A stretch of 64,000 nt of DNA, taken from positions 1 to 64,000 of the forward strand of contig JAJFII010000110.1 in NCBI GenBank assembly GCA_021775095.1, in the 5' to 3' direction. The DNA is from Rhodospirillales bacterium (GTDB lineage: Bacteria; Pseudomonadota; Alphaproteobacteria; Rhodospirillales; Casp-alpha2). This document shows, piece by piece, positions 8,258 to 16,836 of the stretch. The translations under genes and the position numbers were made by a program. The stretch's first letter is position 1; every line of letters starts with the position of its first letter. The notes beneath the pieces are model-generated. The model saw nothing but the letters and a program-made list of their open reading frames with translations. It had not been told where the DNA came from and made no database searches.

Positions 8258-9223
8258 TCAGAGACCCAACCAACCGTCAACACGTTTGGAGTTTGCTTTA
8301 ATCCAGTCGCGGGCAACATCGGCAGGTTTGCGGCCTTTTCCGGAAATTTCGAAGGCAAAATTACTGACATCGTCAGCCGTCAACGAGATCTTTTGCAGGA
8401 ATTCAGTGATCGCCGGAGAACGGCTCTGCAGGGATTTGGAATAGGCAATTTGCACATTTTTTAAGGCGTCTTTGGTCATCACCTTGGAATTTTTGTACCA
8501 GTCCGGAGAATCGGACGGTTGCACCATTTTATATTTGGCCGGGTCAAATTTTGGTTCGGTCAACATTTCCACATCAAACATGTACCAGATGGCATGGGGT
8601 TTATAACAATAAAATGCATAACCCTCATTCTTGGCAATGGAGTCCTTTACCCGAGCCGTCTTAACACTCTCTTCGGCCCGAATGGGGTCGATGAAGGGCA
8701 ACAGATCGTAGTCACGGACCTTGACTTCATTGACGTTGGCCGAAGCCCAGCCCGGGGCACCAATCCACATTTCACCTTTGCCGTTGCCGTCGCTGTCCAT
8801 TTTCATGGCCACATCTGGACGCCCCAAGTCGGCAATATCCGTGATTTTGTTGGCTTTGGCGAAATTTTTGGAAACGCAGAACCCCTGATTGCCCTCATAG
8901 GCATTTTTGCTGAGAGCCACGGTGCCAGTGCCGTCGACATATTTTTTTGTGAAGCTCTGCTGATTTGGTAACCAGACGTCGGGATGTACATCAATATCAC
9001 CTTTGCCCTGGTGCATGCCCTGGAAAATGGTCGCGTTGTTGCCGGGAACCAGATTGGCTTCGCCGCCAATGCGATCAACAACAACAGCCTGAATGAGGGC
9101 GGCAATGGCTTGGGCACCGGTCCATGACGGGGCCCCAATATTGACTTTTTCGGCGCTCAGGGCGGGTCCGGATAAAAGGCCGATTGCGACGCCGCCAGCC
9201 AAACCCATTAATGTCTTTTTCAT
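8258..9223 (-). CDS. proX: Betaine-type ABC substrate-binding protein ProX
   Basis: A 321-residue periplasmic binding protein. It starts with a signal peptide (M-K-K-T-L-M-G then a hydrophobic core ending A-L-S-A-E). It shows OpuAC/ProX features: W-T-G-A-Q early, G-D-I-D-V-H-P-D-V-W-L-P, and G-A-P-G-W-A-S. The frame extends to 9385, but ATG 9223 follows AAGGAGACGAAA and starts the signal peptide. It lies downstream of the PLP enzyme gene and upstream of proV, separated from it by a stem-loop. The ligand is probably a quaternary amine, though the neighbouring enzyme raises the possibility of a sulfur- or sulfonate-containing amino acid. Confidence 0.9.
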   Translation of the reverse strand: MKKTLMGLAGGVAIGLLSGPALSAEKVNIGAPSWTGAQAIAALIQAVVVDRIGGEANLVPGNNATIFQGMHQGKGDIDVHPDVWLPNQQSFTKKYVDGTGTVALSKNAYEGNQGFCVSKNFAKANKITDIADLGRPDVAMKMDSDGNGKGEMWIGAPGWASANVNEVKVRDYDLLPFIDPIRAEESVKTARVKDSIAKNEGYAFYCYKPHAIWYMFDVEMLTEPKFDPAKYKMVQPSDSPDWYKNSKVMTKDALKNVQIAYSKSLQSRSPAITEFLQKISLTADDVSNFAFEISGKGRKPADVARDWIKANSKRVDGWLGL

Positions 9224-9290
9224 TTTCGTCTCCTTGTTTGATCGTTTGTTAGTTTCGGTTTTCAGTTCGTATTCGTCTTGCTTCTTGCGA

Positions 9291-10310
9291 TTAGGCACTT
9301 CGTTTGTATTTGTAGGTCGATAATACATCCTGATAGGCAAAAAGCGCCGCAGACCCTCCCGTATGCAGGAACACGACATTATCACCTTTCTTAAAAAAGC
9401 CGTCTCGGATCATTTGCACCATTCCGGCAAACCCCTTACCCGAATAAACCGGATCGAGAAGGATGCCTTCCATACGTGATGCCAAAAATATTGCTTCGAG
9501 GGTCGAAGGGGCGGGTACGCCATATCCCCCGCCGACGTATCCATCGTCGACAATCACTTTGTTTTCGGGAACGGTGCCGATTTTCATTTTGGCGGCGGTT
9601 TTCTCAACCAGCCCCTGTACGGCCTTAATTTGAAAATCGCGTTTTTGCCGGACGCTGACGCCCATGACCGGGATTTCAGACTGCAAGGCATGCAAGCCGG
9701 CAACCAGGCCCGCCTGGGTACCCGTACTGCCCGTCCCCATGACGATCCAGTCAATGGTCATGTCCCGATCACCGGCCTGGGTGACCATCTCCTGGGCGCA
9801 GACCGCATAGCCCAATGCGCCGGTCGCATTGGAACCGCCGCCCGGGATAAAATAGGGGTTACGTCCCTGGTCGCGTAATTTGTCTGCAGCGGCCTGAGCT
9901 TCGGCGTTCATATCCAGACCGCCTTCGCGAAATTCCAGGCTGGCACCAAACATATGGTCCAGAAACACGTTGCCGGTGACTTCATAGTCGGCACCGGCAT
10001 TTTGAACCCGGCGTTCGAGCAGGCCGTGGCAATCCATGCCCATGCGGCAGGCCGCCGCCGCGGTTTGACGCACGTGGTTTGATTGCACCGCCCCTTGGGT
10101 AACAAGAATGTCGGCCTTTTCGGCCATGGCCTCACCAACTAAAAATTCAAGTTTACGTGTTTTGTTTCCACCGGTGCCGAGGCCGGTGCAGTCGTCGCGT
10201 TTGATAAACAGGTTTGGCCCGCCCAAGTGTTCGGTGAGTCTGGGCATGGCTTCCAGAGGGGTTGGGCCGTGGCCGAGACTAACGCGCGGGAAATCGTCGA
10301 TATTTAACAC
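9291..10310 (-). CDS. PLP enzyme of the D-cysteine desulfhydrase / L-cysteate sulfo-lyase family
   Basis: A 339-residue fold-type II PLP enzyme. The probable Schiff-base lysine is K50 in G-T-G-G-N-K-T-R-K-L-E, followed by T-Q-G-A-V-Q-S-N-H (about 71-79) and the phosphate-binding loop G-T-G-S-T-G-T-Q-A-G. This group includes ACC deaminase, D-cysteine desulfhydrase (DcyD) and L-cysteate sulfo-lyase (CuyA). From memory the N-terminal region reads closest to CuyA/DcyD, not ACC deaminase, but I cannot separate the two. Start is GTG 10310 with AGGAG five bases upstream. It is the first gene of the run with proXVW and lies divergent to a LysR gene. Confidence 0.82.
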   Translation of the reverse strand: MLNIDDFPRVSLGHGPTPLEAMPRLTEHLGGPNLFIKRDDCTGLGTGGNKTRKLEFLVGEAMAEKADILVTQGAVQSNHVRQTAAAACRMGMDCHGLLERRVQNAGADYEVTGNVFLDHMFGASLEFREGGLDMNAEAQAAADKLRDQGRNPYFIPGGGSNATGALGYAVCAQEMVTQAGDRDMTIDWIVMGTGSTGTQAGLVAGLHALQSEIPVMGVSVRQKRDFQIKAVQGLVEKTAAKMKIGTVPENKVIVDDGYVGGGYGVPAPSTLEAIFLASRMEGILLDPVYSGKGFAGMVQMIRDGFFKKGDNVVFLHTGGSAALFAYQDVLSTYKYKRSA

Positions 10311-10686
10311 AAGTGACTCCTAAAAATATGATTATCGGTGGCGGATTTAATTTTAACCGAACCGAACGTGTCAGGAAGTTTGTCATTCGGGCGTGGCATT
10401 CTCCAATGTTATTTGTTTGTCGCATGATGCAAAAAACACATGACGTTGACTTATCAATTGGTTACGGGTCCTCAGACGGCAAATATTTTGCTGGTGGGCA
10501 TGACGATCAAGCGGTTTCATTCCGATATCCTGGTGATCTGAATCCAGATTAACAGGGGGGCATTGCCGTCGACGGTCAGGGTCAGACACCCGGCGTTGCC
10601 AGAGATCGATCAACACTGCTCGGATATTTCAATGCAAATCGTGAGCCGGGCAAATCCATGGATTGCAGCGGTCATCACATACATGA

Positions 10687-10716
10687 TTGACCCGCCTTCT
10701 CCTGCACGGTTATGAT
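10687..10716 (+). promoter_or_regulatory. Probable promoter of the lysR gene
   Basis: TTGACC at 10687-10692 and TATGAT at 10711-10716 are separated by 18 bases. The start site would fall near 10723, leaving a leader of about 36 bases. Confidence 0.5.
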
Positions 10717-10727
10717 TTTTGTGCATA

Positions 10728-10742
10728 ATGCTACTAACGCAT
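10728..10742. promoter_or_regulatory. Candidate LysR-type operator
   Basis: ATGC-N7-GCAT is a 15-bp interrupted palindrome of the T-N11-A class bound by LysR regulators. It sits just after the predicted lysR transcription start, a position suited to autorepression. Confidence 0.4.
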
Positions 10743-10758
10743 GACGTGATGGTAATTA

Positions 10759-11673
10759 ATGGATATATTTTGGTTTCAAAACCTTGGCAGTCTGGCGAAG
10801 ACAGGCAATTTTACCCATGCGGCTGAATTGGATAATATCAGCCAGTCGGCCTTCAGCCGGCGTATTAAAGCCCTCGAAACCTGGGTTGGTGCACCCCTCG
10901 TCGACCGCTCCAGTTACCCGGTAAAACTAACCGATTTTGGCAATCAGATGCTGGAAGCCGGCGAACAGGCATTGGCCCATGTGGAAGCCGAACGGTCACA
11001 CATCCGCGAAACCCTTGCCCAGCCCGATAAATATGTGGTGGCGTTCGCCGCTCAGCATTCCATCAGTTGGCGGTTTTATCCGGCTTGGCTTCAGGCCTTT
11101 GAAGAAATCTTCGGCCCTCTTATTTCGCGCCTGCGGGCCGATGATTTGCCAAACTGCCTGGCCGACTTAAAACGCGCTGAGGTTGATTTTGTAATTTCCT
11201 ACGAAAGCGCTCATGGGCGGAGCATTGGAACCGAATTTGAATCTCTGATCATTGGTCGTGACCGGTTGATACCAGTCGCCAAATCTGACGCCAGCGGGGC
11301 ACCCGTCTATCAAATTGATGATGGGGCCGATTCCCCCATTCCCTATTTAAAATTTGAATCGACAGCACCGATAGGTTGGCACGTGGAACCGGTATTGCGC
11401 GCCAGTCCCATTCATAAACGTCTGAGCAAAGTGTATGAGCATTCCATGGGCGGCGCTCTGCGCATCCGGGCCCGCGATGGCCTTGGCGTCGCCTGGTTGC
11501 CGCAAAGCCTAGTTCAACCGGATATTGAAGCTGGACTGTTAACCTGGGCCGGCTCAGAAAAATGGGCGATTGACGTGGAGATACAGCTTCACCGTTTTAA
11601 ACGGCACAACAATTTATTGACCCGGAAAATTTGGACGGTCCTTGAAACCCGGCAAGACGTTCCATTGATTTAA
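10759..11673 (+). CDS. LysR-family regulator, HypT/YjiE-like
   Basis: A 304-residue transcription factor. Residues about 5-60 form the LysR winged helix-turn-helix (F-T-H-A-A-E-L-D-N-I-S-Q-S-A-F-S-R-R-I). The effector part, with A-A-Q-H-S-I-S near 95 and G-L-G-V-A-W-L-P-Q-S near 245, reads like the HypT/YjiE subgroup, known from E. coli as a hypochlorite-responsive regulator. It is divergent to the PLP enzyme-proXVW run, so it probably controls that operon and itself. The inducer is unknown; cysteine, cysteate or a redox signal are guesses from the neighbouring enzyme. Confidence 0.88.
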   Translation: MDIFWFQNLGSLAKTGNFTHAAELDNISQSAFSRRIKALETWVGAPLVDRSSYPVKLTDFGNQMLEAGEQALAHVEAERSHIRETLAQPDKYVVAFAAQHSISWRFYPAWLQAFEEIFGPLISRLRADDLPNCLADLKRAEVDFVISYESAHGRSIGTEFESLIIGRDRLIPVAKSDASGAPVYQIDDGADSPIPYLKFESTAPIGWHVEPVLRASPIHKRLSKVYEHSMGGALRIRARDGLGVAWLPQSLVQPDIEAGLLTWAGSEKWAIDVEIQLHRFKRHNNLLTRKIWTVLETRQDVPLI

Positions 11674-11803
11674 GGTTTGGCAATCCCGTCGACACAAGTG
11701 CCTGCCCAAGGATTGGGGCTCAGGTTTCGTGTCGTTTATAATCACGTGAAATTGCTCTGCGCGGTGCGGTCAAATCCGCCGAACCGACGACCGCTTCCTG
11801 TCC

Positions 11804-12901
11804 CTATCTGTACAACAGGGATTGGCCGCCATGAAACAGGTGAACTTTATCCGCTGTTGCGGTCATTCGCAGTGATTTGCCGCGCACATTCCGGTGAATT
11901 CCCTGCAGTTTGGCAATGACCGGTTCCCGGTCCGGATCGGCTTTGGTAAAATAGATCTGGGTTAATTCGCCAAGTGCCTCGCTGTAATCGACCTTTCCTT
12001 CGAAGGCGTAATCCGGTTGATCCGTCGCGACCAGGTCTTCCGGGCGAATACCAACGTTTATTTCCAGGCCCTGATCGGCGTCTGTGGATTTGATGTTGGC
12101 GGTAATTTCGCCGCGGTTGCCGCTCATCTTAACTGCCGTCTGAGCGCCGGTTTTGGTTATCTTGCCAGGCAACAGGTTCATCGCTGGCGAGCCAATAAAC
12201 TGCGCAACAAATTCGTTTTCCGGGGTTTCGTAAAGCTCCAGAGGGGTGCCAACCTGGGCAATACCCTTATTTGCCAGGACGACAATTCTGCTCGCCAGGG
12301 TCATCGCTTCGACCTGATCATGGGTCACATAAACCATCGTTGAATTGGGCATGGATTCTTTGAGTTGGGCGATTTCAATGCGTGTCGCAACCCGCAACGC
12401 GGCGTCAAGATTGGAAAGCGGCTCGTCGAATAAATAGACTTTGGGGTCGCGAACAATTGAGCGGCCAATGGCGACACGCTGGCGCTGGCCGCCGGAAAGG
12501 GCCTTCGGCAGCCGATCCAGATAATCCGTCAGTTGTAAAGTTGCCGCCGCCTTGTCGACCGCCGCCTCGATTTCGGCCGGCGGCATTTTCGCCAGTTTCA
12601 AGGCAAAGGACATGTTATCTCTTACGGTCATATGCGGGTAAAGTGCATAAGACTGGAACACCATGGCGATGCCCCGCTGGGCCGGTGGCACATCGTTCAT
12701 CAACTCACCATCGATGAAAAATTCGCCGTCGGTGATTTTTTCGAGGCCGGCAATCATCCGCAATAAGGTTGATTTGCCGCACCCGGACGGGCCAACAAAA
12801 ACAATCAGTTCGCCGGTTTCGATATCCAGATTTATATTCTTGAGCACATCAATTGACGGGCCATAACTTTTAGCAACATTGATTAATTTTAATTCAGCCA
12901 T
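11804..12901 (-). CDS. aglK: Alpha-glucoside ABC importer ATP-binding protein AglK
   Basis: A 365-residue ATPase of the MalK/UgpC class. Walker A G-P-S-G-C-G-K-S-T is at 37-45, the signature L-S-G-G-Q-R-Q-R-V near 134, Walker B L-F-D-E-P-L-S-N-L-D, and the C-terminal OB-like regulatory domain contains G-I-R-P-E-D. It is the last gene of an aglEFGAK run, 14 bases downstream of the alpha-glucosidase gene. In this importer class the ATPase dimer serves the AglF-AglG permease pair. The order matches the Sinorhizobium agl operon. Confidence 0.93.
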   Translation of the reverse strand: MAELKLINVAKSYGPSIDVLKNINLDIETGELIVFVGPSGCGKSTLLRMIAGLEKITDGEFFIDGELMNDVPPAQRGIAMVFQSYALYPHMTVRDNMSFALKLAKMPPAEIEAAVDKAAATLQLTDYLDRLPKALSGGQRQRVAIGRSIVRDPKVYLFDEPLSNLDAALRVATRIEIAQLKESMPNSTMVYVTHDQVEAMTLASRIVVLANKGIAQVGTPLELYETPENEFVAQFIGSPAMNLLPGKITKTGAQTAVKMSGNRGEITANIKSTDADQGLEINVGIRPEDLVATDQPDYAFEGKVDYSEALGELTQIYFTKADPDREPVIAKLQGIHRNVRGKSLRMTATADKVHLFHGGQSLLYR

Positions 12902-12915
12902 CTTAACCTCCCGGT

Positions 12916-14580
12916 TTATGAATTTATTTTCAGGGCAAAACAGGGTTGCCAGGGAGCCAATCGTAACCGTCGATCCAAACTGAATTCGGAAGGGCCACCA
13001 AGTGGTTGGCCGATGGGTTTCCAGGTTCCCGCCGGCATTGCCAGCTCGGCCGCCGTATCGCCCATGTTAAAGGCGCAAAAAATCTCTTGCGATGGGAGCA
13101 CGCGCCGAAAATGAAAGACCTCACCCTGTGCCGTCAGGTCGCGATGCTGGCCCTTCATCAGGGCCGGATGGGCGCGCCGCAAACCGATGGCTTTGCGGTA
13201 ATACTGCAGCATTGAATTGGCGTCATCTTCTTGACGTTCGACATTCAAACCCAAGTGTGCGGACGCCAGCGGCAACCACGGCCTGCCACCGGATACGCCA
13301 GCATTGAGATTGGAATTGTCCCAGGCCATGGGGGTGCGGCAGCCGTCCCGCCCCTTATATTCCGGCCAGAATTCGATGCCATAGGGATCTTGGAGATCAT
13401 CAAAGGCGACATCGGCTTCGGTAAATCCAAGTTCTTCACCCTGATACAGGCAGATAGAACCGCGCAAGCCCATAAGCAATGCCGTATAAAGGCGCTGGGC
13501 GGCGGGGGTCAACTGCCAGCGGGAATTGTGGCGCATCACATCGTGGTTGGAAAACGCCCAACAGGCCCAGCCGTTTTCGGCGACCACATCGAGTCGGTTC
13601 AGGACCTCGACCATTCGCGCCGCACCTGGCCGGTCCTTAGCCAAAAACTCAAAGGCGTAACACATATGCACCCGCCCATTGCCCGTCGTATATTCACCCA
13701 AAATTTCCAACCCGAACTGGGCATCGCCCACTTCTCCCAGGGACGTGACCGCCGGATATTCGTCGAGAACGGACCGTAACCGGGTCAGGAACTGGAGGTT
13801 CTCTTTCTGGTTTTTTGAAAAGATATGTTCCTGATGGTTATAGGGGTTGACGGAAGGTGCAATGTTTGCGTTGCGGCGCGCTGCCGGTAAGGCCGGGTTA
13901 TCGCGCAAGTTCTTGTCAGCAAAATAGAAATTGATGGTATCCAAACGAAACCCGTCAACACCGCGCTGCAGCCAGAACCGGACGACCTCAAGCAACGCAT
14001 CCTGGACATCACGATTGTGGAAGTTCAAATCCGGTTGCGAGGTCAGGAAATTATGCAGATAATATTGTTCACGCCTTGCATCCCATTGCCAGGCGGAGCC
14101 GCCAAAAACCGATAACCAGTTGTTCGGTGCCGTTCCGTCGGCCTTGGGGTCGGCCCAAACATACCAGTCGGCCCGTGGATTGTCGCGGTTGGCCCGGCTT
14201 TCGACAAACCATGGGTGAACATCCGATGTATGGCTAATCACCAAATCAATCATCACTTTGAGGCCCAGATTATGTGCAGTATCCATCAGCGCATCAAAGT
14301 TTTCGATGGTTCCAAATATCGGGTCAACGTCGCAATAGTTGCTCACATCGTAACCAAAATCCTTCATCGGCGATGCGAAGAACGGAGAAATCCAGATGGC
14401 ATCAACACCAAGTGATGCCACATAGGGCAGCCGTTGGATAATGCCGGCCAGATCACCGATGCCGTCGCCATTGGAATCCTGGAAACTGCGGGGATAAATT
14501 TGGTAAATGATGGCACCGCGCCACCACTCCCGATCGATGATCGCGTCCGGGTCAGGGCGGCTGTTTAAAAGGCTGTTCAT
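12916..14580 (-). CDS. aglA: Alpha-glucosidase AglA (GH13)
   Basis: A 554-residue cytoplasmic GH13 hydrolase that splits imported alpha-glucosides such as sucrose, maltose or trehalose-like sugars. The catalytic residues are visible: nucleophile D214 in G-F-R-L-D-T-I-N, acid/base E283 in L-G-E-V-G-D, and transition-state Asp D347 in S-N-H-D. The N-terminal W-W-R-G-A-I-I-Y-Q-I-Y-P-R-S-F is the oligo-1,6-glucosidase/alpha-glucosidase signature. There is no signal peptide. It lies ten bases after aglG and is embedded in the transporter operon. Confidence 0.94.
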   Translation of the reverse strand: MNSLLNSRPDPDAIIDREWWRGAIIYQIYPRSFQDSNGDGIGDLAGIIQRLPYVASLGVDAIWISPFFASPMKDFGYDVSNYCDVDPIFGTIENFDALMDTAHNLGLKVMIDLVISHTSDVHPWFVESRANRDNPRADWYVWADPKADGTAPNNWLSVFGGSAWQWDARREQYYLHNFLTSQPDLNFHNRDVQDALLEVVRFWLQRGVDGFRLDTINFYFADKNLRDNPALPAARRNANIAPSVNPYNHQEHIFSKNQKENLQFLTRLRSVLDEYPAVTSLGEVGDAQFGLEILGEYTTGNGRVHMCYAFEFLAKDRPGAARMVEVLNRLDVVAENGWACWAFSNHDVMRHNSRWQLTPAAQRLYTALLMGLRGSICLYQGEELGFTEADVAFDDLQDPYGIEFWPEYKGRDGCRTPMAWDNSNLNAGVSGGRPWLPLASAHLGLNVERQEDDANSMLQYYRKAIGLRRAHPALMKGQHRDLTAQGEVFHFRRVLPSQEIFCAFNMGDTAAELAMPAGTWKPIGQPLGGPSEFSLDRRLRLAPWQPCFALKINS

Positions 14581-14590
14581 GCAGCTAATC

Positions 14591-15739
14591 CTATTTCACC
14601 GAGCCGGCGAGCAAACCCCGCACCAGGTATTTTTGCATGGCAAAAAATACCAGGAGAGGAACCGAAATGGAGACAAATGCCGATGTTGCTAAAATTTCCC
14701 AATTACCACCCCGGGTACCCAAAAGTTCGACAATCTGTTTGGTCATAACCGTTGTTTCACCGGTTGCGTCGATCAGGAAAACCAAAGCCACCAGCAAATC
14801 GTTCCAGGTCCAGAGAAACTGGAAAATGGCAAAGGAAGCGAGCGCCGGGAAACTCAGGGGCAGGATTATTTTTACGAAGATCTGAAAATCCGAGGCACCG
14901 TCAACTTTGGCATTTTCGATAATATCGCGGGGCAACCCGACCATATAATTGCGCAAGAGATATATGGCCAGGGGCAGGCCAAAGCCCGTATGGGCCAGCC
15001 ACACTCCGAAGTAACCTTTGCCAATTCCAACGAAGTTGTGAAATTTGAGTAAGGGAATCAACGCCAGTTGCAGAGGAACGACCAACAGACCGACGATCAT
15101 GGCAATCAGTAACGCCCGCCCCGGAAACTCCATCCAGGCCAAGGCGTAAGCGGCGAACGCAGCGACCAAAATGGGGATAATCGTCGCCGGAATGGTCACT
15201 GTCAGGGTATTAAAAAAGGCCTTGGCCATGCCTTCCGAATTGGCAGGGTCAAACAGTACGTTGCGATAATTCTCAAGAGTAAACTTTGGCGGTGTTTCCG
15301 CCGTCACGAAAACCCGTTGCCCCCTTTTCCCCTTGAAGGCTTCGGAATTCTTCATTTGATAATCACCATTTGCCAGAACCGTGATTGTCCCGCCATTTCG
15401 CAAGGGTGCCGTCTCGCCCACCTGGTAGGCACCCAGGGCGTTCGAGGCAATGCCATAAACCTGAATTTGCGAACTGCCGGCGCTGCCGAACAGATTTCCC
15501 TCGATGATAAATTCTCCTTCCCGCTCGATCTGTGATTTCGGCGGCTCGGTCCTCAGGGTCAGGTTCTGGGTTGACGGAAAGGTGGCGTTCCACCACCCAC
15601 TGGTGGCGATCTGGTCGCTCGTCCTGAAGGATGATACCAACAGGCCGAGCGTCGGGAACAACCACAGGGCCACCAAAATAACAACCGATATGTGGACCGC
15701 CCAGGTCAGTGAGGATTTTGTCCCTGCAATATTATCCAT
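14591..15739 (-). CDS. aglG: Alpha-glucoside ABC permease AglG
   Basis: A 382-residue MalG-type inner-membrane permease. The EAA loop lies near E-N-A-K-V-D-G-A-S-D-F-Q-I-F. A long insertion of roughly 110 residues, mostly beta-like and polar, sits between the first and second membrane segments and should face the periplasm; related AglG proteins also carry a large loop there. The frame extends to 15904, but ATG 15739 has GGGAGC nearby and starts the membrane-protein N-terminus. It begins 11 bases after the aglF stop. Confidence 0.92.
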   Translation of the reverse strand: MDNIAGTKSSLTWAVHISVVILVALWLFPTLGLLVSSFRTSDQIATSGWWNATFPSTQNLTLRTEPPKSQIEREGEFIIEGNLFGSAGSSQIQVYGIASNALGAYQVGETAPLRNGGTITVLANGDYQMKNSEAFKGKRGQRVFVTAETPPKFTLENYRNVLFDPANSEGMAKAFFNTLTVTIPATIIPILVAAFAAYALAWMEFPGRALLIAMIVGLLVVPLQLALIPLLKFHNFVGIGKGYFGVWLAHTGFGLPLAIYLLRNYMVGLPRDIIENAKVDGASDFQIFVKIILPLSFPALASFAIFQFLWTWNDLLVALVFLIDATGETTVMTKQIVELLGTRGGNWEILATSAFVSISVPLLVFFAMQKYLVRGLLAGSVK

Positions 15740-15750
15740 GATCAGCTCCC

Positions 15751-16758
15751 TCAGCGCATTTCTTTGCGCGCGTTGTATACGTTCCAAATCAGGATTGGGG
15801 TCACCAGCAGCATGATCACCATGGCGCTGGCAGAACCCAGGCCCCAATCGTTTGCACGGAACAATTTGTCGTACATATAATTGGCAAGAACCTGGGTTTC
15901 CCATTGGCCATTGGTCATCGCAAAGACGATGTCAAAGACCTTCAATACAACAATGGTAATGGTTGTCCAGACGACAACAATGGTGCCGATGATTTGTGGA
16001 ACTTTGATTTTAAAAAACACCTGAAACGGCTTCGCGCCATCCAGGATGGCGGCTTCGATGGTCTCTTCCGGAATGCCGCGCAAGGCGGCGGACAGGATCA
16101 CCATGGCAAAACCGGTTTGTATCCAGACAAGGACGATCATCAGGAAAAAACTGTTCCAGATCGGCAACGTTAACCAGGTTTGCGGGTCGCTGCCGCCAAA
16201 ATATAAATATAATGCATTGAGGACGCCAATCTGCTCCTGTTCGATGGGCCGCGTGTCATAGACGAGTTTCCAGATGACAGCGGCACCGACAAAGGAAATC
16301 GCCATGGGCATAAATATCAGCGACTTTGCAATATTGCCCCAGGAAATACGGTCCGTTAACTGGGCCGCCAGCAGGCCGAAGGCGGTCGATAATCCCGGTA
16401 CAACAATTAACCAAAGCATATTGTTGCGCATGGCCTCCCAGAATTTGGGTTCGGCAAACATCTGACTATAATTGTCCAGGCCGACAAAGGCGCTGCCACC
16501 GCCCGGCAGCCGTTCACTGAACGACATCCGCAGGGTTTCGAACACCGGATAAGCAAGATAAAGACCCAGGGCCAGCAGCGCCGGAAATAAAAATAACCAG
16601 GGTCGAATTAGGTTGGCACGATTGATGTTATGCCCGGCCCTCGGTCCGCGCGGCGGGTACAGAACCTTATCGAGGAACTGGTTGGAGAAATAATAATAGG
16701 CGACACAACCGCCGACCCCGATCACGATGGTAATTAAACCCTGTAATGCTGGATGCAT
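15751..16758 (-). CDS. aglF: Alpha-glucoside ABC permease AglF
   Basis: A 335-residue MalF-type permease with about seven helices, including two close to the N-terminus (residues about 6-28 and 50-72). The EAA motif appears as E-A-A-I-L-D-G-A-K-P-F-Q-V-F-F. It pairs with AglG to form the membrane channel. The preceding gap from aglE holds a strong stem-loop, and an AGGGAGG ribosome site precedes the start. Confidence 0.92.
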   Translation of the reverse strand: MHPALQGLITIVIGVGGCVAYYYFSNQFLDKVLYPPRGPRAGHNINRANLIRPWLFLFPALLALGLYLAYPVFETLRMSFSERLPGGGSAFVGLDNYSQMFAEPKFWEAMRNNMLWLIVVPGLSTAFGLLAAQLTDRISWGNIAKSLIFMPMAISFVGAAVIWKLVYDTRPIEQEQIGVLNALYLYFGGSDPQTWLTLPIWNSFFLMIVLVWIQTGFAMVILSAALRGIPEETIEAAILDGAKPFQVFFKIKVPQIIGTIVVVWTTITIVVLKVFDIVFAMTNGQWETQVLANYMYDKLFRANDWGLGSASAMVIMLLVTPILIWNVYNARKEMR

Positions 16759-16787
16759 TAGTTCCTCCCTGACAAATTTTTCTCGCC

Positions 16788-16816
16788 GGGAAATCCGGAT
16801 TTGCGCCGGATTTCCC
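16788..16816 (-). other. Stem-loop between aglE and aglF
   Basis: GGGAAATCCGG at 16788-16798 and CCGGATTTCCC at 16806-16816 form a perfect 11-pair stem with a seven-base loop. It follows the binding-protein gene at once and has no T-run, the usual placement of structures that protect the upstream message. Confidence 0.7.
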
Positions 16817-16836
16817 GTTCCGCTTTGGTAACGACC

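Larger units (their letters stand above)
10311..10758. other. Divergent control region between the PLP-enzyme operon and the lysR gene
   Basis: These 448 bases hold no convincing gene. The right end carries the lysR promoter and a LysR-type box. The left end holds the ribosome site of the PLP enzyme and an AT-rich stretch near 10345-10360 that may contain the operon promoter. I see nothing else definable in the centre. Confidence 0.6.
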
